From: Tenodera sinensis
Lineage: Eukaryota > Arthropoda > Insecta > Mantodea > Mantidae
Assembly: GCA_030765045.1 (NCBI GenBank)
Contig: CM060969.1
Location: 47,149,216-47,213,215 of the forward strand
DNA length: 64,000 nt
Direction of reading: 5' to 3'
In this document: piece after piece, positions 45,651-55,850 of the stretch
Position numbering within the stretch: position 1 is the stretch's first letter
Layout of the letters: each line of letters begins with the position of its first letter
The notes under the pieces: generated by a model
Told to the model about the DNA's origin: nothing
Seen by the model: only the letters and a program-made list of their open reading frames with translations
The model's database searches: none
Position numbers and translations under genes: made by a program

Positions 45651-45672
45651 GAAGCCACACGTTGGGAAGCCA
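45651..45672 (-). other. Primer-binding site of the nested Gypsy element
   Basis: The minus strand reads TGGCTTCCCAACGTGTGGCT then TC, three bases after the LTR. It resembles the tRNA-Lys(CUU) site of the intact element (shared CCCAACGTG) but with substitutions and two extra bases. The primer tRNA is therefore uncertain. Confidence 0.7.
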
Positions 45673-45675
45673 ATT

Positions 45676-46482
45676 TGAAGCTGAAATATATTGCTTCCTA
45701 GTTATTACCTCGCCATTTGAAGCTGAAGTCGTTGGTGACGTGATGTTGTTGGTCACGTTGATGTGGTTTGGTGTGTTGTCTCCGGCTAGCTGAGCATAAT
45801 CTCTTTATCTCGGGTTTGCGTGAGTGTAAAGGACAACCCAAGAACAACTTTGCACATCAATTTATTTTATATAAAATATTTTCGGGAGATATGCCGATTC
45901 TATATGTGTATCTGTAGAAGCATCGCAATCACATCTGCGCAGCACGAACTGCACGAACTCCCGTACTGTTCTCTGGTTGAGTACTGACTAGACGCTTCTC
46001 TCTTACCCACGCCAAGAAGACCGTTCGCTTCCAATTTGAATGTCATGACGTCATCCAAGAAAGCCTCGTATCCAAAATGTTATTTTCTTTTCCCGCAATT
46101 TGGAAATGTCCCTTTCTATTATAACATGTTCTTTTATGAATTTTGAATATATAATTACCTTTTTAGGATTAAACGATGTTTACTTTATATTTTATTAAAT
46201 ATATCGCGCGACTTTTAAGGTTGGTAGAACTGACTTTCGAACGTTTATTTTAAACTATGTGGTATGACGTCATGACTCGTTAATTTCAAACCAATAATGC
46301 GTTTATACTACAAATTTAACGACTATCATTTACTCATATCTTGCTCACCTTACAACACTTGCTACTCTATTATCTATTTATGTTATTACTCAATATTTAT
46401 CGCAAATCTCATATCCGGCAATTAAATTAAAACGTATCTTTTTCAAAAGCCCATTCAATCGGAAATCTAAATTTCGGTATCA
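45676..46482 (-). repeat. 5' LTR of the nested Gypsy element
   Basis: 807 bp. Differs from the other LTR only near TGAAGCTGAAATATATTGC (two extra bases and one change), as far as I can see. Confidence 0.93.
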
Positions 46483-47131
46483 GTATAGAAGTTTTCTCTT
46501 ACAGAGATAAGAGATAAAGAGGTGACAATTAGTGAAGTAAGAAAAACCATAGTCAGAAAAGCAATGGCCATGAATTAAGATGGATATAGCCAATGCTAAG
46601 CTTGAAGAAATGTCGAAGTAAACAATAATGAATAAGAACCCAATTAAAAAAGATGGTACCATCAGTAACATCAGAGTTTAAGAATTGACTCAACGACCTG
46701 CCTATACATAATAAGCTTGCAAGACAAAGAAGGCAAAGAACTGAATAAAATATTGCCATAAATATGATTATAATCATTAGCTCAAGATTTGTATCCTGTT
46801 TTTCTCTCCTCATAACAAGGAACATAAGTCAAAAGCCACACAATAAACCATGATACACTTAAATTATATTTGTGTCAATGTCAAATGTATAATAACTGAA
46901 TATGTGTTGTATAATAACTGAATATGTATTGTGTAGTAACTGAATATGTGAAATTTATAAAGACATGCTGTGTCATGCCAAAACAAAAGACAAAAACATT
47001 CAGCAAAGAAGACTGTAAAGAAAAAAAGTATTGTACAAAGTGATTGTATCAGAGGAATAGGGAGAAGTGTTGTATTGTGTTTCAAAATTGTAAATATAGG
47101 TGACAACTTGAAAAACAAAACAAGGGGCATG

Positions 47132-47775
47132 TGAGGCAGAATATTAGAAGACCCCAAAAGAAAATCATTTATGTGAATATTTGTTAAGAGTGTAATTTGT
47201 TTTTTGATGTTGGTATGAGTTGGTTAAATGATGAAAACGTGTTACTAATGTTCATTGTTACGAACAATTAAGTTTGTTTAAAGATGTCACAAATATTTCC
47301 ATATTTAATTTTAATATATATATATGTATAAATATTAGAATTATATGTGTTCAGTATTGAAAGCGAAGGGAAAATGGCTAGGGATCGCTTCCCTAACAAT
47401 GTGGGAACTATTTGATGAACGCATGCGCAGATGTACACGTGACAGTTGGAATGATAGACTTGCAACTAAAAGAATCGGGACTGGCGTCTACATGTTCAAG
47501 GTGAAAAGATGTAGTTTGGTAGCGTGTGTAGAACGTTTACCAGACTTTCATCAAGCTTTTGTTCCACTTTTTGAAAAAGTGGAAAGACTTAAATAATCTA
47601 AAACGGTGCTAAGAGGATTTATTTAAATGTAAAATAGAGAAAAAGTTTTAATAAAATAATACATTGTGGTGAAGAAACATCACATGATTATTCATTCCAT
47701 CCGTTACCATGCCCTGAGGAAAATAAGAGCCACATCGCTCTAAATTGAAGCACCACTTCAATAAAAAGAGCACCA
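47132..47775 (+). repeat. 3' LTR of the older Gypsy element
   Basis: 644 bp, preceded by the tract AAACAAAACAAGGGGCATG and followed by GAAT. Several differences from the 5' LTR are CG changed to TG or CA. Confidence 0.92.
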
Positions 47776-47789
47776 GAATGCACATATAT

Positions 47790-47937
47790 GTTGTTGTTTT
47801 CTAGTGCCTTGCATCTGGCAATGAAGCCATTAGCATTCGTGCTTTCCAATACTTTTGTGGCTTTCATGTAACTGTTTTCTTAACGGGCACCAGTTTTACA
47901 ATGTGGCAGTTACATCACCCGACTTAAACCCCCATTT
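47790..47937 (-). mobile_element. Short LINE 3' insertion with 14-bp target duplication
   Basis: Starts (plus strand) TTGTTGTTTTCTAGTGCCTT, the 3' end of the LINE subfamily at 48731. Flanked by GAATGCACATATAT at 47776-47789 and 47938-47951. The first part matches the LINE 3' end; the last ~70 bases were not assigned. Confidence 0.85.
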
Positions 47938-48231
47938 GAATGCACATATATACATAATTGGAATTCATGAAAAATCATGTAAAATACTCACCTCTATACT
48001 GTACCTTACACATTTGCACAATGTATGTTTTAATTTAAATTTTAACACCTTACTTCAATAAATATTAATATATTACATTTGTAGGTTAAGCAGATTGTTA
48101 TGGGATGCACATATTACCTCATTGAAGTTCATGAAAAAGCATGTAAAATACTCACTTCATTACGGCACCTTACACATTTGCACAATGTATATGTTTTAAT
48201 TACACTTTCACACCTTCAATAAATATTAATA
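47938..48231. repeat. Satellite units of ~165 bp
   Basis: One unit interrupted by the two insertions to the left (47938-48070) and a full unit at 48071-48231 starting TATTACATTTGTAGGTTAAG. The array continues at 52531. Confidence 0.85.
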
Positions 48232-48730
48232 CCATATTTTATCGCATAAGGCCCCCCCTCGCATATTTCCCTCCCCTATAATTTTTCATCACTAAAAGGA
48301 TGTGCCTTCAACAGATTCCTGTTAAGCGTAAATCTGTCTAAAATAGAAATATTTTATGGTCCCATGAATTTAGGGTTGACAACCATGGTAAATTCCCTTT
48401 ATTAAACGGAAATTGTCTTTCGTGGACAACAGAAATTATGGTACATCTTTTAACAGAAAATTCCTAGTTTCAGAATGCAGGATTTTGAAAGTTTTCAGGT
48501 ACAAAACTACAGCAATGAAGGTGCTTTTAATTGCAGTGTCATGGATTGTGTCAACATAGACAGTGATGTGCAAATTGAAACAGACACATATTAAACATCG
48601 CATAATTCCCTCTCCTGGTTCGTTCTTATTGGAGCAGCCTTCAAATGACTTGATAACGGAGAACAATAGATGCAGTGCTTGCCACAAAAATACTCGTATT
48701 GCCATTGTCACAACGTATCGTAAAATTGAA

Positions 48731-50130
48731 TTGTTGTTGTTGTTGTTTTCTAGTGCCTTGCATCTGGCAATGAAGCCATTAGCATTCGTGCTCTCCAATA
48801 CTTTTGAACTGTAGTTTCTTCTGATCTTAATGCTTCACAGGTCTTCAAGTGGTCTTCGTTCATTTCTGCTGGATTGTTACACAGGACACATATTGGTGAG
48901 GCTGAGATACCTATTCTGTAGAGATGACTTGCCAAGCAGTCATGATTTGTCAATAGTCGGAAGGCTGCAACAGCTGTTTTCCTTGGTCTCTGGGGGATTA
49001 TATCTGGATTGGAAAGTAGTGTAATCCATTTTTTATCTTTGGCATTTGTTTCTATTTCTTGTAGATATGAATGACAAAATTTTTTTATGATCAAGCGTTT
49101 TATTGAGGAATATGAGAAATTGAATTTAGACTTTTGTTTTATTGTTGTGCCTTTCTTTGCAAGTGAGTCTGCAGCTTCGTTCCCCATGACTCCACAGTGT
49201 GCTGGAATCCATTGGAGATGAACAGTCTTATTAACTTTTTTGAGTTGTGTTAACATTTTGTAGCATTCTCTAATTTTTGTTGACTTCTTTGTAGTATTTG
49301 AACATATTCCCTGAATTGCAGCTTTAGAATCTGAAAGAATTACTGCCTTGTTAAATCTATTTAAGGGAAGATTTAATAATTGTCGGAGAGCAATGTATAT
49401 AGCCTCTATTTCTCCATCATAATTTGTTGTGTCTCTGCCAACAGAATGATAAAAGGAAAAATGTGAACACGTAACTCCAGCTCCAGTAAGGTTTTCCTTC
49501 GAGGATCCATCAGTATATATGTGCAGCCATTCTTCTGTGGGATACCTAGTATTGATTGTTTCCAGAGCTAGAAGTTTTTGTATTTCTTTTGGTGTGTCTG
49601 ATTTACTTATTTCCTCTATTAATTCCAAATTGAAGGTAGGTTGCAATAATTCCAATGGATTTTCTCTTATAAGTAGATTTTCTCTGGTGTTAGGAATGTT
49701 CAATTTGGATTTAATCTGTGTTACCTTTTCTAGGAAACTACTATGAGTTTTAAGGATTGAAGGGGGGAGGTTCTCTTCTGTCCATTTAGAGTTTGGCAGT
49801 CGTAACATTTTCTCGTGTTGGAGCAATGCTTGTTCTTCTATTTTTGTTGTTATTGATGGGGTCCGTGTTAAAGCAAGCATGGCATCAATAGGTGTGGATT
49901 TAACTGCTCCAGTGATTAGGCGAAGAGCCTGATTTTGTATTTGTTCAAGTTTATTGATGTTAGCATTTGCTGCTGTTATTAAAGCTTCAGAACAGTACAA
50001 GAGGTTTGGTTTAATATACATTTTGTATGTTGTGTTAAGGACTCTCCTTAAGCAGCCCCATTTAGCACCAGCTAACCTTTTCAGGATTTGCAATTTCTTT
50101 TCAACCTTTTCTGAGATGTTTGTTATATGT
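48731..50130 (-). CDS. LINE ORF2 C-terminal half: RT thumb, RNase H, zinc region (5'-truncated)
   Basis: An open 447-residue reading (50093-48750), extended a little upstream to about 50130 (ISEKVEKKLQILKRLAGAKW). RT thumb: IKPNLLYCSEALITAAN and KLEQIQNQALRLITGAVKS. RNase H: EWLHIYTDGSSKENLTGAGV, the glutamate in NYDGEIEAIYIAL, ILSDSKAAIQ, and WIPAHCGVMGNEAADSLAKK, with all four acidic positions present. C-terminal motif: CLASHLYRIGISASPICVLC ... HLKTC. The tail is (CAA)n, seen as (TTG)5 at 48732. The missing 5' half (endonuclease and RT core) makes it a dead-on-arrival copy, but the intact frame shows it is recent. RNase H places it in the I/R1/LOA-like LINE group. Confidence 0.92.
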
Positions 50131-51109
50131 TTTTTTTTTTATTGTGAAGTTGCAGGCTTGTTTCTAAGTCAGTTTGTTACAAGTCGTCATATTGTTAAGA
50201 AGAGTATTTAAAAAAAAAACTGGCATTTCTTGTGCCATTAATGGTTCTGACCATATGTTGTGGAATAGTGAAAATGAAGATGTGTTATCTGAGCCAGATA
50301 TAAATGAAAATAGTGATGACAGTGACGAAAGTCAGAGGAAAGAAACAATGAAACAATATTCTAAAGTAAGAACAAATTAGAAACTAATAACTTCACTTAT
50401 CTTATTGATTTGCTGCTAACCCTGGGGTTTCAAGCTGTGTCCAGCTCATTCTCAAAGCCATATAAACAAACTCGTTGCCAAGCTACAATCTTTTATTTTT
50501 TCTGAAAAACAATTACTCTTATTCAATTTTTATTTACCAATCTCTGAAAACAAAAATTTATAAATACAATCTATAGATGGTAATTCGAAGTTCATGACAC
50601 GGTTCCTGTTTTTTAAAATAAAAATTTTTTCCCAAACCATTAAATCTATAGGATTACTTAATTGTTTTAATAATTTAACTTCTGGATTAATTTCATGATA
50701 AATGACCAAGAATGATCTGCCACAGCTGATTTATCAGTTTGTTTATATTTAATATTTCTAAAATGTTCTTTTATTCTGGTTTCTAGATAACGTTTAGTTT
50801 AACCAATATAAACTTTATCACAATCTAAACAGCTAAATTGATAAATGCCAGATTTTTTATAATTTGGTATTTTATCCTTTTTTGAAAAATTAAGTAAATT
50901 TTGTATATTAAATTTATTTTGAGGAACCAAATTTGTTCCATATTCTTTAAAAATCCTTGTAAATTTTTTATTAGCCCATGGATGGTAAGTAAACTTTTTA
51001 AAAATACAATTATCTTTTATTTTTTTAAGGGTTGGAACTTCTTTGACAGCTTTTTGATACTTAAATTCCTCTATCCTTTTATGTATAAAATCTGTATTAA
51101 AACCATTAA

Positions 51110-51691
51110 TTACTGCATAATAATGTGTTTATATTCTATGTCAAATTCATCTTTGTTAAGGGGTATATTTATTAACCTATAAATTAAACTATTAAAAACA
51201 GCAAATTTATGTGCAAAAGGATTAAAACTTTTATATTTTATGTAATTATCAGTATGAGTATATTTTCTGTAAATACCAAATTTCAATTTATTGTTATGTC
51301 TTTTAATTTGTGAGTCCAGAAATGAAAGGAATCCATTATTCTCAGTTTCCAAAGTGAATTGTATAGCTTTATCTTGTAAATTTAAAAGTTTTAAAGCATC
51401 ATTTATCTGTTTTTTAGGGACAACAGCAAAAATGTCATCCACATATCTATACCATATTTTAAAAATTAGAGGGAATGATTTTGTAATTTGAGTTTCAAAA
51501 AAACTCATGAAAAGATTAGCAAGAAATGGCGAAAGTGGACTACCCATTGCCAAGTCAGAAGTTTGTTGAAAAAAATTACCATTAAAACTAAAGAAATTTT
51601 GATCTAAACAAAGATTTGTAAGTTTTACAAAATCATGTATTAAGTCATTGTCTAATTCTAGAATTAGCTGTGGCAGATCATTTTTGGTCAT
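51110..51691 (-). CDS. Penelope reverse transcriptase fragment
   Basis: 193 open residues starting inside RT: LAMGSPLSPFLANLFMSFFE (motif before the active site), WYRYVDDIFAVV (YVDD), SFLDSQIKRHNNKLKFGIYR, and NPFAHKFAVFNSLIYRLINI. Downstream, in another frame, a GIY-YIG start (SGIYQFSCLDCDKVYIG) follows at about 50850-50780 with a stop after it. 5'-truncated at the junction with the inverted arm; not functional alone. Confidence 0.9.
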   Translation of the reverse strand: MTKNDLPQLILELDNDLIHDFVKLTNLCLDQNFFSFNGNFFQQTSDLAMGSPLSPFLANLFMSFFETQITKSFPLIFKIWYRYVDDIFAVVPKKQINDALKLLNLQDKAIQFTLETENNGFLSFLDSQIKRHNNKLKFGIYRKYTHTDNYIKYKSFNPFAHKFAVFNSLIYRLINIPLNKDEFDIEYKHIIMQ

Positions 51692-51951
51692 TTAATCATG
51701 AAATTAAATTATTAAAACAATTAAGTAAACCTATAGATTTAATGGTTTGGGAAAAAATTTTTATTTTAAAAAACAGGAACCGTGTCATGAACTTCGAATT
51801 ACCATCTATAGATTGTATTTATAAATTTTTGTTTTCAGAGATTGGTAAATAAAAATTGAATAAGAGTAATTGTTTTTCAGAAAAAATTAAAGATTGTAGC
51901 TTGGCAACGAGTTTGTTTATATGGCTTTGAGAATGAGCTGGACACAGCTTG

Positions 51952-52194
51952 CTTAGCTTTTGTCGGTCTGGGTGGCTCAGTTGGTTAGATGCTGGCTTAC
52001 TGATCCCAAGGTCGCGGGTTCAAACCCGGCCCAGGCCGATGGTTTTTAAGTGTGCTTAAAACGACAGCTCCATGTCAGTAGATTTACTGGCATGTAAAAG
52101 AACTCCTGTGGGACAAAATTCCGGCACACCGGCGACACTGATGTGATCTTGGCAATTGACAGCGTCGTTAAACAACAAAATAATTTTAATTTTT
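51952..52194 (+). mobile_element. tRNA-derived SINE with perfect 12-bp target duplication
   Basis: Flanked by GGACACAGCTTG at 51940-51951 and 52195-52206. tRNA-like head: A box TGGCTCAGTTGG at 51973-51984, B box GGTTCAAACCC at 52017-52027. Body: CAGTAGATTTACTGGCATGT, CTCCTGTGGGACAAAATTCC and GACAGCGTCGTTAAACAACA. It ends in an AT-rich tail. A diverged minus-strand copy is at 30883-31096. Confidence 0.95.
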
Positions 52195-52530
52195 GGACAC
52201 AGCTTGAAACCCCAGGGTTAGCAGCAAATCAATAAGATAAGTGAAGTTTTTAGTTTCTAATGTGTTCTTACTTTAGAATCTTGTTGCTTCACTGTTAATA
52301 GCTTCAATTTTTCCTTATTTAATGAAACAATACTCTGTGGGCCCAATGAAACTGTGGTATGTATCCAGTTCATTCACAAATTACCGTAACCTATATAACT
52401 TTTACATAATACTACATGGTTTCCCTTCCTTTCTGAATTCCTGGAAGCACCACTCGCATAATTCCCTCCCCAGTGTTTTCAAGCAAATTTTTCGAGAAAA
52501 AAGGGGGGAATTACACGATAAAATACGGTA

Positions 52531-52840
52531 TATTACATTTGTAGGTTGAGTTTATTATGATAGAATGCACGTGTATACATCATTGGAATTCCTGAAAAAT
52601 CATGTAAAATACTCACCTCTATACTACACCTTACACATTTGAACAATTTTTATATTTTAATTACACTTTCACACCTTAATTCAATAAATATTAATATATT
52701 GCATTTGTAGGTTAAGCTGATTGGATACACATGTATACATAATTGGAATTCATGAAAAAGCATGTAAAATACTCACCTCTATACTGAGCCTTACACATTT
52801 GCACAATGTATATGTTTTAATTACACTTTTACACCTTACT
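52531..52840. repeat. Satellite units of ~165 bp
   Basis: Units at 52531-52696 and 52697-52841, each starting TATTNCATTTGTAGGTT and containing CATGTAAAATACTCACCTCT. The second is cut by a LINE. Confidence 0.88.
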
Positions 52841-52841
52841 T

Positions 52842-53325
52842 CTGTGGACTGAGTGGTAATGAGAAAGCTGATTTTCTTGCAAAAAAGGGTACCAGCGGTG
52901 TACAAAAATCTATAGTTAATCTACCATTTTATGCAGCTAAAAGATTAGTCAACTCTGAATTCAAAAAAATTATTGCAAAATATTACTATGAAAAATCAGA
53001 GAATAAAAGATGGGAACTACCAAACATTCAAACAGTAATTCCTGAGTATCCTTGAAAAACAGCAGTTGCAACCTTCAGGTTGATTACAGGACATGATTGT
53101 CTGGCAAAACATTTAAACAGAATTGGGATATATTCTTCACCAGTCTATCCTCTATGTGATCTGCAAGAGGAAATGGATCGAGACCACCTTCAAATATGCC
53201 CGGCCACTTCTAGTGCCCCATCCATCAGTGAAAAATATTGGAGAGCAAGAGGATTACTGACTTCATTGTCAGAAATCCAGCATTAGCTAACAACAACAAC
53301 AACAACCACAACAACAACAACAACA
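52842..53325 (+). mobile_element. LINE 3' fragment with 9-bp target duplication and long CAA tail
   Basis: Flanked by ACCTTACTT (52833-52841, 53326-53334). Encodes the RNase H end (CGLSGNEKADFLAKKGTSG) and the C-terminal part (LITGHDCLAKHLNRIGIYSS, DLQEEMDRDHLQICPATS, EKYWRARGLLTSLSEIQH), with a few stops, then (CAA)n. Same subfamily as 814-1645, distinct from 48731-50130. Confidence 0.92.
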
Positions 53326-53334
53326 ACCTTACTT

Positions 53335-53510
53335 CAATAAAGATTAATGTATTACATTTGTAGGTTAAGGTGACTTATGGGATGCACGTATATACATAAT
53401 TGGAATTCATGGAAAAGCATGTAAAATATTCGCTTCATTACCGCACCATACACATTTGCACAATGTATATTTGTTAATTACACTTTTAGTTACTTGTTCG
53501 CAATAAGCAC
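53335..53510. repeat. Last satellite unit of the array
   Basis: The remainder of the LINE-split unit plus one unit from 53349, ending near CACTTTTAGTTAC where the similarity stops. Confidence 0.8.
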
Positions 53511-53935
53511 ACGCTTTTAATGTAATATTAACACTCAGCTATGACAAAAATTTTCTAGAATCCAATTGCAGCACCAAAGACTGGAAATTCTTAAACACGA
53601 TTTAAGCGCTGCTTGACAGATCCAATTGTGAAGCTCAACGATACAAAAATCAACACATTAATTAGTTAAAAAGAACTGTGCAATCGGGTCATTTTGTGAA
53701 TCTAAACCATTCTTGAATGACTTTTATCTACAAGTAAAATGTCATAAAAATCAGCCCAGCCATTTAGGAACTGTTCAGTCACACGGACAGGCGAAATATA
53801 TATATAGCCAGGTTATTCTGGCTAAAGCAAGGCCATTCATCCTGTATATGCTGATGGATCCTTGATCTCCAGAGAACTACTATACATAGTAGAGAAAGTA
53901 AAAATGGAATTCTCTACATGAAAACCCATAGTTAA

Positions 53936-54160
53936 TTACTGATCTACCACGCAAATTATCTGTCGCTGGTTTTAGATTGGCAACAGGTCATCACTGTTAG
54001 GCCATACACCTGCAAAGAATTGGAATATATCAGCCTACAAACTGCCCAGTGTGCAATTCAAACCAAGAAATGGGTCTAGAAGATCTCCAAGCTGTGCTTT
54101 AGTTTCTGACTATGACAAAATGTTGGAGTGCAAGAGGATAAATGTCTTTGTGATACAACT
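53936..54160 (+). mobile_element. Old LINE C-terminal fragment
   Basis: Reads LSVAGFRLATGHHC, then HLQRIGIYQPTNCPVCN and a decayed end near KCWSARG, aligning with the C-terminal region of the RNase-H LINEs here but clearly a separate, older family. 53511-53935 shows nothing recognised. Confidence 0.65.
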
Positions 54161-54194
54161 ACAGCAACTTTGTAGGGTGATGCGAAAATTATGC

Positions 54195-54780
54195 TGTTGG
54201 TTCACGTTGTGTCGCCCTTTGATGTGGAATTGATGGTCACGTTGTGTCGCCCTTTGATGTGGAATAGATATTGTTCGCACCGGCTAGTTCAGCATGGATC
54301 TCTTTCATCCCGGGTATGCGTAGGTATGTTATAGATTACCCCAGAAGAACTTTTGTATATTATTTATTTTTTTTTACTCTCTGACACTTTCGGGAGTTAT
54401 GCCGACTTTCGCTACATAGAGATGCTTGCAGAATAGGAATCGCACTCACGTATGTACACCACAACGTCCAGCAACAGTCTGGGGTGAGTAGTGACGCTTT
54501 TCTGGCGTACCCACGCTAGGAAAACGTTCTCTCCAATTTTAAATGTCATGACGTCATCCACAAGAAAGCCTCGTATCCAAAATGCTATTCCATTCCTTTT
54601 CCCAATTTAGAAATGTCCCTTTCTATTATAACATGTTCTTTTTTGAATTTCGAATATATAATTACCTTTTTATGATTAAACAATGTTTACTTTATATTTT
54701 ATTAAACATATCGCGCGACTTTTAAGATTGGCAGACCTGAATTTTGACCGTGAATTTAAACTATGTAGTATGACGTATGG
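54195..54780 (-). repeat. Partial or solo LTR of the nested Gypsy family
   Basis: Aligns with about 40290-40850 of the nested element LTR (shared CATGACGTCATCCA, AAAGCCTCGTATCCAAAATG, TATCGCGCGACTTTTAAG) with about 10-15% change. Its left end has a 35-bp tandem duplication (CACGTTGTGTCGCCCTTTGA at 54203 and 54238). No internal element sequence is attached and no clear target duplication was found. Confidence 0.82.
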
Positions 54781-55850
54781 GATGATGGTTGGAGCTGCAG
54801 TGAAGCTAGCAGTCTATATGTGTGGGTTTCCTGTAGACAACTGTGTAACCTAGTCTTTCACCCTATCTTCTTTGCATCAGAATGTCAAGGAAACGTAGTT
54901 CGGCATCATTTTCCTTCTCCATTATAAACTGAAGACAGGCTGAGGCTGTTCAGATAGAACATGAACTTGGAAGTCGGTCAGAGCTTGTGTTCCATGGCTC
55001 CAAATGATAAACATGTTATCTTAGACTTATGTAATGATTAATAAGGATAATATTATTGTTCTCAAGATTTCTGCATTAGAAAAGAGAGGTTAAATCTATG
55101 GATGGGGTATGAACCCCTCAAATCCTGGCTGTGGCATTGAATTTCTCAGTTCCTATTCTACCTCTGAAACATTGCCTGTGTTAAAGAACACCAGCAATAA
55201 GTTTGTTGGCATAAATGAATAATAATTACCATCTAAAGGTTATTTAATCCCAGGACATAAAGTACTTAAGATAGTAAGTTACCTTGGGGTATTTATCTCT
55301 AATGTGAGATTCCCTTTGTTGCCTACCGGGAGAGATACAAATCGGTTGGAGAATTCAATGCCATACTGGTAAGTTGTCACAGTAGCACAGTGGTTAGAGC
55401 AGCTGCATGTGAAGCAGAAAGTCTGTGGTTCAAATCCCAGCTGTGGCAATGAATTTTCCAGTTCCAATTCTATCTCTCAAATAAAGAGCTTATTAGTAAT
55501 GTAGAGAAAGTAATTTATTATAGAACCGACAACTCAGTACTGAACCTACACACACCTATTGAAATGTTTATTGCACAAAAATATTTTGCTGAGCTGTGCT
55601 ATAGACAATGTGTCTGTACATAGTGCACTCAGGGATTTTTAAACATTTTCACATCTAAAATAAAAACAAATTTAATACTATAAGCTTCACTTATCTGTGT
55701 TTGCTGCAAGTTCTTGAAATATTACAGACATATGTTTTATGATGATTCCATCACATTTTCATTGCTGTATTTACAATAGTTACCATAGGTACAATTCTCC
55801 ACTATGTAATATTTCTATGTGTCGCCAACCTCCGAAAACAAAACAAACCC
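54781..55850 (+). other. Region with tRNA-SINE pieces, otherwise unassigned
   Basis: A partial SINE tail at about 55100-55180 and a fuller tRNA-derived SINE at 55375-55490 (A box TAGCACAGTGGTTAGAGC, B box GTGGTTCAAATCCC, tail CCAGTTCCAATTCTATCTCT), same family as 13275-13382. The remainder shows no recognisable element. Confidence 0.7.

Larger units (their letters stand above)
40250..46482 (-). mobile_element. Nested Gypsy element with intact Gag and internally deleted Pol
   Basis: A 6233-bp element on the minus strand. LTRs at 40250-41054 and 45676-46482 appear identical except near one end. The duplication is GTAT (40246-40249 and 46483-46486). The uninterrupted target, read in the minus sense TAAGTATAGAAGTTTTCTC, is present in the intact relative of the host element at 23312-23330, which proves the insertion. 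It belongs to a different Gypsy family from its host. The LTR similarity shows it is much younger. Because Pol lacks most of RT, RNase H and the integrase core, it must depend on enzymes supplied by another element. Confidence 0.95.
33499..47775 (+). mobile_element. Older Gypsy element, broken and split by a nested Gypsy element
   Basis: Plus-strand relative of 21675-30051. LTRs at 33499-34135 and 47132-47775 are bounded by a GAAT duplication (33495-33498 and 47776-47779). Subtracting the nested element at 40250-46482 leaves about 8 kb, the size of the intact relative. Gag and pol carry many stops and frameshifts. The two LTRs differ at roughly 5% of sites by eye, so this insertion is clearly older than the intact one. 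Its target was a satellite unit, whose uninterrupted form GATAGAATGCACGTGTATAC is at about 52560. Confidence 0.93.
50363..52320 (-). mobile_element. Penelope-like element with an inverted duplicate of its 3' end
   Basis: Bounded by AATGAAACAATAYTCT (50347-50362 and 52321-52336, one mismatch). The minus strand carries RT and GIY-YIG coding from about 51691 to 50720. The right part, about 51665-52275, is the reverse complement of the left end, about 50363-50730, so the element has tail-to-tail inverted arms, an arrangement reported for Penelope insertions. The right arm is split by a SINE at 51952-52194; the left arm keeps the empty site (CAAGCTGTGTCC at about 50433). Confidence 0.9.
48232..52528. 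mobile_element. TA-flanked pogo-like DNA transposon, interrupted by a LINE and a Penelope element
   Basis: Left end CCATATTTTATCGCATAAGG; right end, reverse-complemented, CCGTATTTTATCGTGTAATT; TA on both sides (48230-48231, 52529-52530). Removing the element and one TA restores AATATTAATATATTACATTT, the exact text of a neighbouring satellite unit at about 48065. The own sequence of the element is 48232-48730, about 50140-50362 and 52321-52528. 48300-48590 matches 32465-32720. An acidic segment (SENEDVLSEPDINENSDDSD) runs across the Penelope target at 50347. The TA target and the Tigger-like motifs in the relative suggest the pogo group. Confidence 0.83.

Noticed and set aside
50174..50380. 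Acidic open frame followed by GTAAGAAC, looking like a host exon with a donor site
   Set aside because: The GTAAG lies in the Penelope terminus right after the target duplication; the acidic text belongs to the TA-flanked transposon.
51963..52035. Possible functional tRNA gene
   Set aside because: A and B boxes are present, but the sequence continues into a SINE body with target duplications; the acceptor and anticodon stems do not pair properly.
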